From assembly GCA_964358205.1 (NCBI GenBank), contig CAYHNZ010000035.1, positions 1 to 8,840 of the forward strand: 8,840 bases of DNA, given 5' to 3'. The translations under genes and the position numbers were made by a program. Shown in pieces: positions 1 to 6,100 of this stretch. The notes under the pieces were generated by a model. The model saw only the letters and a list, made by a program, of their open reading frames with translations. It was not told where the DNA came from and did not search any database. The first letter of the stretch is position 1; the number at the start of each line of letters is the position of its first letter. The stretch comes from JANLIQ01 sp964358205 (GTDB taxonomy: Bacteria; Patescibacteriota; UBA1384; 2-12-FULL-50-11).

Positions 1-412
1 TGCCATGAACATGAATGACATTTGGGTCGTCGAAGACTCTAACAACTTCAGCAATCGCATCGACCGAGCGGATGTGGCTCAAAAACTTGTTGCCCAAACC
101 CTCACCCTGCGACGCACCTTTAACGAGCCCGGCAATATCGACAAACTTAATCGTTGCCGGGACGGTTTTAGCTGAAGAAAAAGTTTCTGTCAGAAACTCC
201 AATCTTTCATCCGGTACACTGACCACCCCAATATTCGGCTCTATTGTTGTGAACGGAAAATTCCCCACTTTCGCTGAAGCTTCGGTGGACAAGGACGCTC
301 GCGTTTTCTCCACAGCTTTTTTATCCTCCGTAGCTTTGGCGTAGGAGGAGGTTAGAGCGTTGAAAAGCGATGACTTTCCGACATTGGGCAGTCCGACAAT
401 CCCTACTTCCAT
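1..412 (-). CDS. ychF: YchF/OLA1-family GTP/ATP-binding protein, N-terminal fragment (runs off the window)
   Basis: The first 137 residues of the ribosome-associated P-loop NTPase YchF (Obg-like ATPase, TRAFAC class), a cytosolic translation-associated protein. Visible motifs are the G1 P-loop GLPNVGKSS (residues 7-15), the switch region NFPFTTIEPN (51-60), G3 DIAGLVKG (92-99), then GEGLGNKFLSHIR (103-115). All match the family closely. The ATG at 412-410 gives the canonical N-terminus (MEVGIVGLPNVGKS), so the start is secure. An AGGTAG lies further upstream than is usual for a ribosome site. The oddity is 29 residues between NALT and NFPF (22-50), where E. coli YchF has 7. This segment carries YAKATEDKKA and is built from a palindromic repeat (separate entry). 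The frame stays open, so the gene is not broken by it. The gene is divergent from the riboswitch transcript on its right. Its C-terminal part, including the TGS domain, is outside the window. Confidence 0.96.
   Translation of the reverse strand, partial: MEVGIVGLPNVGKSSLFNALTSSYAKATEDKKAVEKTRASLSTEASAKVGNFPFTTIEPNIGVVSVPDERLEFLTETFSSAKTVPATIKFVDIAGLVKGASQGEGLGNKFLSHIRSVDAIAEVVRVFDDPNVIHVHG
270..343. repeat. Imperfect palindromic, peptide-coding insertion inside ychF
   Basis: Two 30-nt arms, 270-299 and 314-343, are inverted copies matching at 21 of 30 positions by hand alignment, separated by 14 nt. Read on the ychF strand, the right arm gives YAKATEDKKA. Read on the plus strand, the left arm gives the related peptide FAEASVDKDA. 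The element therefore encodes similar peptides from both strands. It accounts for the roughly 22 extra residues between the P-loop helix and switch I of YchF, and the frame is preserved. From memory, similar SYAKATEDK- or FAEAS-like peptides recur in predicted CPR proteins. By analogy with Rickettsia palindromic elements this looks like a dispersed repeat tolerated in frame, which is an inference. Confidence 0.7.
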
Positions 413-441
413 TGCCCAATTCTACCTGTTAATTAATTAAG

Positions 442-470
442 TTGACAGTAGCTATTCTTCATCGTACAAG
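442..470 (+). promoter_or_regulatory. Sigma-70-type promoter for the riboswitch/DUF4430 transcript
   Basis: A perfect -35 hexamer TTGACA (442-447), a 17-bp spacer, and TACAAG (465-470, 4 of 6 matches to TATAAT). Transcription would start near 476, just before the conserved riboswitch core. A caveat is that GACAG at 444-448 could instead pair with CTGTC at 657-661 as a closing helix of the aptamer, which would require an upstream start. Confidence 0.5.
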
Positions 471-565
471 TAACTAGCACCTCAAAGTTACATGTTTTGG
501 TGAAGACGGTGGAATTCCGTCGCTGTGCCGCAACGGTATTCCAGCATCAATCAATGATGCTGGGG

Positions 566-604
566 CTACTAGCAACTAGCTACTAGCTCCTAGCCAGGAG
601 CTAG
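566..604 (+). repeat. Heptad repeat (CTACTAG-type) inside the riboswitch periphery
   Basis: Consecutive 7-mers CTACTAG, CAACTAG, CTACTAG, CTCCTAG (566-593), followed by CCAGGAG and CTAG. The 3' end folds as CTAGCTCC (583-590) paired with GGAGCTAG (597-604). Just upstream, CCAGCATCA/TGATGCTGG (541-563) is a perfect 9-bp hairpin. Both occupy the variable peripheral arm of the aptamer, between the CCGCAACGGTA core and the B12 box. Confidence 0.7.
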
Positions 605-696
605 ATGCAAGAAGCTTAAAGCCCGTCTCGATTACGAGACGTCAGCCCGATCCCACCTGTCCGCGCCTCTGGCGGATTCCGAGCAGAAATATTAAT

Positions 697-722
697 CCCT
701 CGACTGCTCGCGAGGGTTTTTT
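697..722 (+). terminator. Riboswitch-associated intrinsic terminator
   Basis: CCCTCG (697-702) pairs with CGAGGG (711-716) around an 8-nt loop and is followed by six T (717-722). It lies directly before the ribosome-binding site of the DUF4430 gene. CGAGCAG (680-686) is perfectly complementary to CTGCTCG (704-710) in the terminator loop and stem base. Forming that helix would exclude the terminator, so it is a candidate antiterminator. Confidence 0.8.
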
Positions 723-723
723 G

Positions 724-730
724 AAAGGAG
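724..730 (+). promoter_or_regulatory. Shine-Dalgarno site fixing the DUF4430 start
   Basis: AAAGGAG ends 8 nt before the ATG at 739. This fixes the start there rather than at the in-frame TTG at 721, which lies inside the terminator T-run and upstream of the ribosome site. Confidence 0.85.
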
Positions 731-738
731 CTACCATT

Positions 739-1113
739 ATGCAACGACGACCGAATTGGATATATGTTTTGGGAGTATTGGTTCTGGCTTTTGGCTTGTA
801 TCTGATAGTGCCTGATCGCAATTTATGTAACTCGGTCAATACCATCGACCAGCTAGAGCAGAAATGTGTGATCAGCTACCAGGGAGTTGAAGGCAAAAAT
901 GCGCTAGAACTATTGAAGTCGTCTCATGAAATCGAAACCCAAACTTTTGGCGAGATGGGTGAGTTCGTCACTACGATCGACGGTGTCAAGTCGCCAGCCA
1001 CCCACTTCTGGGCTTTCGAAATCAACGATAAGCCGGCCGAGGTCGGTGCCGGTGTTTATCAAACCAAAAACGACGACACCTTGAGTTGGAAATTGCAAAA
1101 AATCGAACTTTAG
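739..1113 (+). CDS. Membrane-anchored DUF4430 (transcobalamin C-terminal-like) protein
   Basis: A 124-residue protein. Residues 7-25 (WIYVLGVLVLAFGLYLIVP) form one hydrophobic signal-anchor, so the rest should lie outside the cytoplasmic membrane. Residues 50-121 fit DUF4430, the domain related to the C-terminal beta domain of intrinsic factor and transcobalamin: GKNALELL (52-59), FVTTIDGV (76-83), the aromatic FWAFEIND (90-97), VGAGVY (102-107) and a terminal strand with DDTLSWKLQ (112-120). Two cysteines (C30, C43) just after the membrane segment could form a disulfide. The protein is a single domain with no alpha-barrel partner as in animal transcobalamin. The cobalamin riboswitch directly upstream makes a role in capturing cobalamin or a related corrinoid at the cell surface likely. 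Binding is not proven, since DUF4430 also occurs in other surface proteins. No transporter gene is visible beside it. The next gene starts 241 nt downstream, beyond a repeat-filled spacer. Confidence 0.85.
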   Translation: MQRRPNWIYVLGVLVLAFGLYLIVPDRNLCNSVNTIDQLEQKCVISYQGVEGKNALELLKSSHEIETQTFGEMGEFVTTIDGVKSPATHFWAFEINDKPAEVGAGVYQTKNDDTLSWKLQKIEL

Positions 1114-1158
1114 CATCGCTAAAAAGTCTGAAGTCTAAAGGCTAAAGTCTAATTTGTC

Positions 1159-1188
1159 TCCGCCTCCGACCAGTTGGCGGACGGCGGA
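1159..1188. repeat. GC-rich spacer hairpin
   Basis: TCCGCC (1159-1164) pairs with GGCGGA (1183-1188), with a second GGCGGA at 1176-1181 offering an alternative partner. No T-run follows directly, so it is not a clear terminator for the DUF4430 gene, although GCTTTTCGC lies just downstream. It resembles the GC-rich inverted repeats common in the spacers of this kind of genome, as I recall them. Confidence 0.5.
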
Positions 1189-1217
1189 TCGCTTTTCGCT
1201 TCGTTCAAAGTAACTTT

Positions 1218-1238
1218 CAAGTATCAAGTATCAAGTTT
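1218..1238 (+). repeat. CAAGTAT heptad tract
   Basis: Three consecutive 7-mers: CAAGTAT, CAAGTAT, CAAGTTT. The unit differs from the neighbouring AAGTCTA/TTAGACT and CTACTAG tracts but the period of seven is the same. The rest of the 1114-1354 spacer holds no gene. Confidence 0.65.
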
Positions 1239-1354
1239 TAGAAGCATGGAACTTAAAACTTTAGACTTTAGACTTAGTTCAGACTTTAGCCTTTAGACTT
1301 ATTGGTTTGGCCTTGGATGTTGACAGAGGGTCAGCGATTGGCCAAGCTATTAAT

Positions 1355-1633
1355 ATGTTCCCGGAACCAAAAACCGAAAAACCTGCTTCGACGGCACTGT
1401 CTATTTTTATTGCCGTCCTAGCATTGCTATTGATTACCGGAGCCGTTAGCTGGGTATACTTCAATTCAAAAACATCGACTCCTGAACCAGTAGCGACGAC
1501 GGTGCCGACCAATACTCTCAGTCCAATAACCGAAGCCAAGACCGAGATTCTTGCCGCACTAGACGACATTGACAACGATTTAACCGAAATAGAGGCCGAC
1601 GAGGGATCCGAAGATGACACAGTTAATTTTTAA
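1355..1633 (+). CDS. Small single-pass membrane protein with acidic C-terminus
   Basis: I do not recognise a family. From the ATG at 1355 it has 92 residues: a short N-terminus (MFPEPKTEKPAST), one membrane segment (about 14-36, ALSIFIAVLALLLITGAVSW), a Thr/Pro-rich linker (TSTPEPVATTVPTNTLSP) and an acidic tail with LDDIDNDLTEIEADEGSEDD. The basic and charged residues before the membrane segment suggest a cytoplasmic N-terminus and an exported tail. An in-frame TTG at 1307 would give 108 residues. Neither start has a convincing ribosome site, so the start is uncertain. The frame overlaps the next gene by 20 nt, indicating translational coupling and a shared function with that secreted coiled-coil protein. 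Confidence 0.65.
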   Translation: MFPEPKTEKPASTALSIFIAVLALLLITGAVSWVYFNSKTSTPEPVATTVPTNTLSPITEAKTEILAALDDIDNDLTEIEADEGSEDDTVNF

Positions 1634-2513
1634 AATGAAAAAACTGGGATTATTTGGTTTAAGTTTTCTTATTGTGGGTAATTTGTTAGTGACGCCCATG
1701 GTCTACGTCAGTGCGGAGGATGAGAACTCAAGTTCTGGTTCGAACGAACAATCAGAAGAACAAAAGAAAGCCCAAGAAGCTTTGTTGGAAAAAGCCAAGA
1801 AACAGCGGGAAATTAAGATTAAAGCAGCGGAGGAACTTCGAGAAAAGGCTAAAAACGAGCGTTCAACTTCGCGCGAGAACTATAAGAAGCTTTTAGAAGA
1901 AGCTAAAACAGCCAAAGAAGATAAGAAACTTGAAAAATCTCGGGAACTAGCCAAAGAATTAGCTGAGGGTCGATTAGAGGTATTGAAGAAGTTGCAGTCA
2001 GGTGAGCACACTAAAAACTGTCGTGCCGCGGCGAAAGCTGAAGCAGTTACTGCAATCAACGCCGTCATTACTCGGCTAGAGAAAGATCAGGCCGAAGCGA
2101 TTACGCTCCAAACCGTTGATAGCATCAGAACAAAGATCAGTGACGATATCATCGGCAAAAACCATGTTTATATCGCCCTGTTGCCAGCAGTTCGTGGTAT
2201 GTGCAGAGCTGACAAGACAACTGATCTGGTTGAGGATAAATTAGCGACGATTGTAACGCGACTCAAAGCTGACGGACTGGACACCACCAAGCTTGAAGCA
2301 CTCTTAGCGGACACTAAGGCGAAAGCCCAGTCTGCTTACACGGCGTACAAAAAAATCGCAAATAACCCGGGTACTACTACTTACAAAGCTGACCTTGCCG
2401 CCGCCAAAGCTGCTCTTAAAGAAGCTAAGACCAGTCTATCGGCTGCCCGCGACGAGATTGACCTACTAAAAGAAACTGTAAGCGACGACTCTACCAGTCC
2501 AAGCTCTCCTTAG
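1614..2513 (+). CDS. Secreted coiled-coil protein of unknown function
   Basis: 299 residues. The N-terminus is a signal peptide: basic MKK at 8-10, hydrophobic core 11-26, and a likely signal peptidase I site VSA|ED after A34. A Ser/Asn/Glu-rich linker (35-50) is followed by a long charged Lys/Glu/Ala coiled coil (about 47-127). A more globular helical part carries two cysteines, C136 and C197, that could form a disulfide outside the membrane. A second Ala/Lys-rich helical stretch (about 205-290) ends in a Ser/Pro tail. The ATG at 1614 has GAGGG 8 nt upstream. The ATG at 1635 has no such site but would give a more standard signal peptide (MKKLGLFG). The gene overlaps the membrane protein gene before it. 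No enzymatic motif is visible; a structural, periplasmic-space or surface role is possible. It ends one base from the convergent smpB stop, and no terminator is seen between them. Confidence 0.85.
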   Translation: MTQLIFKMKKLGLFGLSFLIVGNLLVTPMVYVSAEDENSSSGSNEQSEEQKKAQEALLEKAKKQREIKIKAAEELREKAKNERSTSRENYKKLLEEAKTAKEDKKLEKSRELAKELAEGRLEVLKKLQSGEHTKNCRAAAKAEAVTAINAVITRLEKDQAEAITLQTVDSIRTKISDDIIGKNHVYIALLPAVRGMCRADKTTDLVEDKLATIVTRLKADGLDTTKLEALLADTKAKAQSAYTAYKKIANNPGTTTYKADLAAAKAALKEAKTSLSAARDEIDLLKETVSDDSTSPSSP

Positions 2514-2514
2514 A

Positions 2515-2961
2515 TTACTTTTTACTTCGATCGTTCAAACGCCGCTCAATATCCCGTTCAACATCTCTTTTCTTAAGAGTCTCTCGTTTGTCGGCTGTTT
2601 GTTTTCGACTAGCCAGGCCGATTTTAAGTTTGGCTCGTCCCCGAGATAAATAGAGTTCGAGCGGCACGATCGTTAAATTATTAGCCGATAATTTGCCAGT
2701 TAACCGTTCAATTTCTATTTTGTGGAGCAGGAGTTTTTTACTGCGTGATTGATCGCCGTTCTCGATATTAAAATTACTGCCGACCCACCAGAGCTCGTTG
2801 GCACCATCAGCCATAAACGGCTTGACGTAACTACCGGTGATATTAACCCGTTTATCGCGAATGGCTTTGATTTCTTCGCCCGTCAAAACTAGGCCAGCTT
2901 CCAGCTCGTCGCTGATTGAGTAGTCGAAGAAGGCCTTTTTATTGGAAGCAATTGGTTTCAT
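2515..2961 (-). CDS. smpB: SsrA-binding protein SmpB
   Basis: 148 residues, normal length for SmpB, the small beta-barrel protein that binds tmRNA and delivers it to stalled ribosomes for trans-translation. Family landmarks: NKKAFFDY (7-14), EAGLVLTGEEIKAIR (21-35), VNITGSYV (39-46), SKKLLLHKIEIERL (74-87), the LTIVPLELYLSRGRAKLKIGLA segment (95-116) and the basic C-terminal tail DKRETLKKRDVERDIERRL (124-142), which normally enters the mRNA channel. No tmRNA gene is visible in the window. The start at 2961 is the fourth ATG in a tandem array: the three before it open 13-residue mini-ORFs. A weak GGGGT ribosome site lies 6 nt upstream of the ATG. The position-7 N and the fit to the family support this start. 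Confidence 0.96.
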   Translation of the reverse strand: MKPIASNKKAFFDYSISDELEAGLVLTGEEIKAIRDKRVNITGSYVKPFMADGANELWWVGSNFNIENGDQSRSKKLLLHKIEIERLTGKLSANNLTIVPLELYLSRGRAKLKIGLASRKQTADKRETLKKRDVERDIERRLNDRSKK

Positions 2962-3086
2962 ATTACGACCCCAAGGAGTAATTCGAGAATGTAATCGTTC
3001 TCATATTACGACCCCAAGGAGTAATTCGAGAATGTAATCGTTTTCATATTACGACCCCAAGGAGTAATTCGAGAATGTAATCGTTT
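2958..3086 (-). repeat. Three tandem 43-bp direct repeats at the smpB start
   Basis: Copies at 2958-3000, 3001-3043 and 3044-3086 are identical except for the last base of the first copy (C instead of T at 3000). A 4-nt start of a fourth copy (TCAT) is at 3087-3090. The repeats end exactly at the smpB start codon, so each carries an ATG on the minus strand. The near-identity points to recent duplication or ongoing homogenisation. Confidence 0.95.
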
Positions 3087-3090
3087 TCAT
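2963..3090 (-). promoter_or_regulatory. Tandem mini-ORF leader of smpB
   Basis: On the minus strand, each 43-bp unit is ATG + 12 codons + TAA + one T, then the next ATG. The mini-ORFs are 3090-3049 and 3047-3006 (both MKTITFSNYSLGS) and 3004-2963 (MRTITFSNYSLGS). The final TAA-T-ATG opens smpB. Each unit ends with GGGGT, a weak Shine-Dalgarno, 6 nt before the next ATG. ATTAC...GTAAT can fold over it with TCC pairing to GGG, hiding that site. A ribosome reading the mini-ORF would open the hairpin, so the layout fits serial stop-restart coupling. Translation of the peptides is inferred from layout only. Confidence 0.5.
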
Positions 3091-3096
3091 AACAGT

Positions 3097-3102
3097 ATTT
3101 TA
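3097..3102 (-). promoter_or_regulatory. Possible -10 box for the smpB leader
   Basis: TAAAAT on the minus strand ends 6 nt before the first mini-ORF ATG (3090). No recognisable -35 lies 17 bp upstream. If used, transcription would start at or next to that ATG, giving a leaderless first mini-ORF. Confidence 0.3.
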
Positions 3103-3120
3103 CCCTAAAAACGTCTAATA

Positions 3121-3145
3121 CCCGCTACCACCCGGCGGGTGGGCG
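3121..3145 (-). terminator. GC-rich hairpin between the surface-protein gene and smpB leader, possible terminator
   Basis: CCGC-ta-CCACCC (3121-3132) pairs with GGGTGG-GCGG (3136-3145) around GGC, ten base pairs with a 2-nt bulge. On the minus strand it follows the surface-protein stop by about 25 nt. A T5 run comes only about 10 nt after the hairpin, so termination is uncertain. It could equally be a spacer repeat. Confidence 0.35.
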
Positions 3146-3170
3146 GAAGGTTGGCTGGGTTAAGCTATGG

Positions 3171-6100
3171 TTAGCTCGAACTGGTCGCCAGCTTGATTAC
3201 TAGATTGGTTTCGTCGCCGTGAATTTTCATCTCCGTCGGTTCGAATCCTTGTTTACTGGCCATCAACTGATATCGATCCGGCTTAACAGTAAAGATAAAG
3301 CGTCCGTGCTGGTCGGTAATGGTCGATTGGATTATCTGTCGCCCTTCTTTAGCGGGATTTAACTCGGTTAGCTGAACGACAGTCAGCGGTTGCGGTTGAT
3401 TGGTTTTTGCATCCGTCACTACCCCGAACGGTTTATAATAGCGAAATTCCAATACTTTGGCCGTCCATATAACCAGATAAACTGCCGAAACAATCAATCG
3501 AAACGGAGTAATCGCTTGGATAAGAAGCAGTCCAAGTACGACAGTACCGATAATTAGTAGCGGCCAATAGAGCATGGAGAAAAATTTTATAACGGTAATA
3601 AGCCGCAGGGCTCGCGCCAATCGGGCGGTGACCCTCCCGCCGATCGGCAATAAACCAATATCTTCGATAACTAATTCCTTTTCTGGCTGGGAAATTGGTA
3701 TGAGGGTGCTTAAATATTGACCGTATAGCGGATTAGTGACCCTTAGCTGATACATCCCCGGTTGTTCAACCAAGAAACCGTAGTGGCCGGTGTTGTCGGT
3801 TAGTTTTCGATTAATTTCTTTCCCGGTCTCATCAAGCAGGTAAACGAAGACGCCGGCCAGCGGTAGGCCAGTTAGGGCGTGCCGAACAGTTCCCCAGCGT
3901 CGTCGCCGCCGTACTTGGAAGGGAATTAACCCGGTAAAGAATAGCTGAAGGGCTGATTGTCCAACAATAAGACTACTGCTGACAGTGGTTGTCAGAAATA
4001 CCGCTACTGGACTAAAACCGATCAGAGCCACACCTGGCGCAATAGCGCTTAAGGTGGTGCTACCAGCAACAATTACCGGTTGAGTGTCTAAGTAGGTCTT
4101 AACACTTTGAACCGTTTGCGAAACGGCTTGACTGATTTCGGTGGGGTTAGAAATTAAATAGTTAATACCTCTGGAGACAGTCACGCCTGTACTATCGGCG
4201 GGAGCGGCTGGGCCAATTTCCGTCGGAATCTCACTCACTTCACCCGCACCTGTTTCCCCAATTGGACCCTGGTCGGGACTTTGCCCCAATCCGTTCTTAC
4301 CCGATCCCGAACCCGACGTAGCGGTCAGGGTGATGGAGTTGGTGCTACCGCTAATCATTTGAGAATCAGTCACCGTTACAACCAAGTTTTCAGTCGCCGA
4401 GTCCTTAATATAAATAATTGCCTGACCAGCTGTCAGCTGGTAGCTACTAACTTGACGAATATATTTAGTATCGCTGAAAAATTTCGCCGAGCCGTTGCTA
4501 GTGGGTGTTAAGACGGTGGTTGAATCAGTGTCAACAACGTTACCGTAGGCGTCCCGAGCGGTGACTGTTTCGCTCCAGCCTTGATTAATATAGTGTTGCT
4601 GACTGGTGGTGGTAATTTGATAGCTAGCAATAGCCCCAGGGCTAACGGTTTCGGTCACCGTCGCTGTTAGACTAGGGTTACTAGTATCGGTGAGAGTTAG
4701 CGTTTGACTGCCGGTCTTTTTGAAGATGGTGCTACTCCAAGTTTTAACACCGTTATCGCTCAATCCAAAAACAGTAGTTGTGGGCAGTTCGGCGGTGGCG
4801 TCGCTAGAAGTAAATATGACTGTCCCCGTATAGGTGGTGGCGACGTTGCCGTAAATGTCCTTCAGCGTGGCGGTCGCTGACAGTCGCTCTCCGGCCAGAA
4901 CCGTTGAAGCCGTGCTTGTCAGAACCAGTGTCACGGCTCCGGCCGATTGGACGGTAACTTGGTTGCTAGTCCCGGTAAGACTGCTAGTAACTGGACCACT
5001 ACTTACCTGACTCGCCGTAAGCGTCTGACTCCCCACTGTCTTAAAAATAGTACCAGTCACCAGCTTACTGCCGCTATCGCTGGCTATAAAAGTGTAATTA
5101 CTGGGCAGGGTCGCCTGGCTGTCCGTCGAAGAAAAGCTGATAGTACCGGTGTAGCTAGTGACGATATTGCCGTAAACATCTTGGGCAGTGACGCTGGCGC
5201 TTGTGGCATCACCGGCAGTGCTGGAGCTGGCCGAGATAATACTCACGCCAAACTTACTAATTGATCCGGGGCTGACAGTCAAGGAGGTTGATCCGAAAAT
5301 GCCGGCTGTTACCGCATCAGCGACCGTGACAGTTTTCGACCCAGCCGTTTTAAGGGTAACGCTAAAGGTTTTAACTCCGGCATCGCCAGAGGTAAAGGTA
5401 TAGTCAGATGGTAGGGTTGCTTGGGTATCATTAGAGATAAAATGGGCTGTTCCACGATAGCTGGTGGCAGTGTCGCCAGCCGTATTAACAGCGGTTACGG
5501 TTAATGTTTGAGTCGATCCGGCTGTGCCGTCGGCTAAACCAGTTAAAGATAAACTCGCCGTTACTTCGGCCGACGTATTGGTTCCGCTACCGGCGCCAGT
5601 TCCGCCAGTCCCGTTGGTAACGGTGACTGTCCTGGTACCGGAGCCAAGCGCCGTACATTGGAAGTATGCCCGGCCACCGCCCCCTCCGCCGCCATTAGTA
5701 CCGCCGTTGCCGCCGTTGGCAGTGATACTGCCGGAACCAGAACAAGTTTGGGCAATTAACCAGATACCACCGCCCGAGCCGCCCCCGCCATTACTATTAC
5801 TACCGTTGGCGGAAATTGTCCCGCTAACGGTTAGGGTCCCACCAGCGGTGATTTTTAGGGCACCACCTCCGGCGCCGCCGTTGTTAACGACCCCAAGTGT
5901 CAACACAAACCCTCCTCCCGAACCCAAACCGGTCGGGCTAGTACTACTGCCGTAGGTCGAGCCGCCGCTATATATTCCGACAGTCCCTCCGGCGCCGCCG
6001 TAGCCACCGCCGCCAGCCGAGGTAGTTAGAAAGCCACCGACTTGAGCGGTACCGCCACCAGTGCCCTTACCGTTGCGAGAGGTATTTATTCCACCGATAT

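Larger units (their letters stand above)
476..722 (+). promoter_or_regulatory. Cobalamin riboswitch (B12 element) with terminator expression platform
   Basis: The leader RNA of the DUF4430 gene. Core features in order: CACC (478-481) paired with GGTG (499-502) as a likely P3; the unpaired AA; GACGG (505-509) paired with CCGTC (517-521) around TGGAATT; then GCTGTGCCGCAACGGTA (522-538), which closely follows the conserved GCTGxCCCGCAACTGTA segment. The 3' side has a hairpin CGTCTCG-ATTA-CGAGACG (624-641) and the B12 box AGCCCG...CCTGTC (644-661), matching the AGYCMG...CCkGCc consensus with a 2-nt longer centre. A further hairpin TCCGC/GCGGA (660-676) sits where a P13-like stem is expected. An intrinsic terminator follows at 697-722. 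Ligand binding would be expected to favour termination and repress the gene. The outermost P1/P2 helices are not clearly identified, and the peripheral arm (541-604) is unusual. The family call is strong; the exact 5' edge is uncertain. Confidence 0.85.
1131..1300. repeat. 170-bp segment bounded by a perfect 20-bp inverted repeat of heptads
   Basis: AAGTCTAAAGGCTAAAGTCT (1131-1150) is the exact reverse complement of 1281-1300. The left arm belongs to a heptad tract (AAGTCTG, AAGTCTA, AAGGCTA, AAGTCTA; 1124-1151). The right arm belongs to a TTAGACT-type tract (1254-1300) with an extra copy at 1261-1274. The interior holds a GC hairpin and another heptad tract. There is no transposase and no obvious target-site duplication. 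It may be a miniature mobile element or repeat expansion on both sides of a spacer. Confidence 0.7.

Noticed and set aside
15..344. Plus-strand open frame of 109 residues
   Set aside because: It lies opposite the well-supported ychF gene. Its only notable piece, FAEASVDKDA, is explained by the palindromic repeat.
721..738. TTG start that would extend the DUF4430 protein by six residues
   Set aside because: The TTG overlaps the terminator T-run and the Shine-Dalgarno lies downstream of it, so the ATG at 739 is the start.
642..845. Minus-strand open frame of 67 residues
   Set aside because: It is antisense to the riboswitch 3' part and the start of the DUF4430 gene. It has no recognisable product and no ribosome site worth reporting.
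1131..1300. Insertion sequence with terminal inverted repeats
   Set aside because: It is only 170 bp, encodes nothing, and shows no target-site duplication. It is kept as a repeat or miniature-element candidate only.
1320..1325. TTGACA as a -35 box for the small membrane protein gene
   Set aside because: No -10 box lies 16-18 bp downstream, and the implied transcript start would fall after the ATG at 1355.
2958..3086. CRISPR-like repeats
   Set aside because: The 43-bp units are directly abutting with no spacers, only three copies occur, and no cas genes are near.
5524..5955. Proline-rich open frame on the plus strand
   Set aside because: It is the antisense of the Gly-rich part of the surface protein (GGC/GGT reversed gives Pro and Ala). 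It has no ribosome site and only low-complexity composition.
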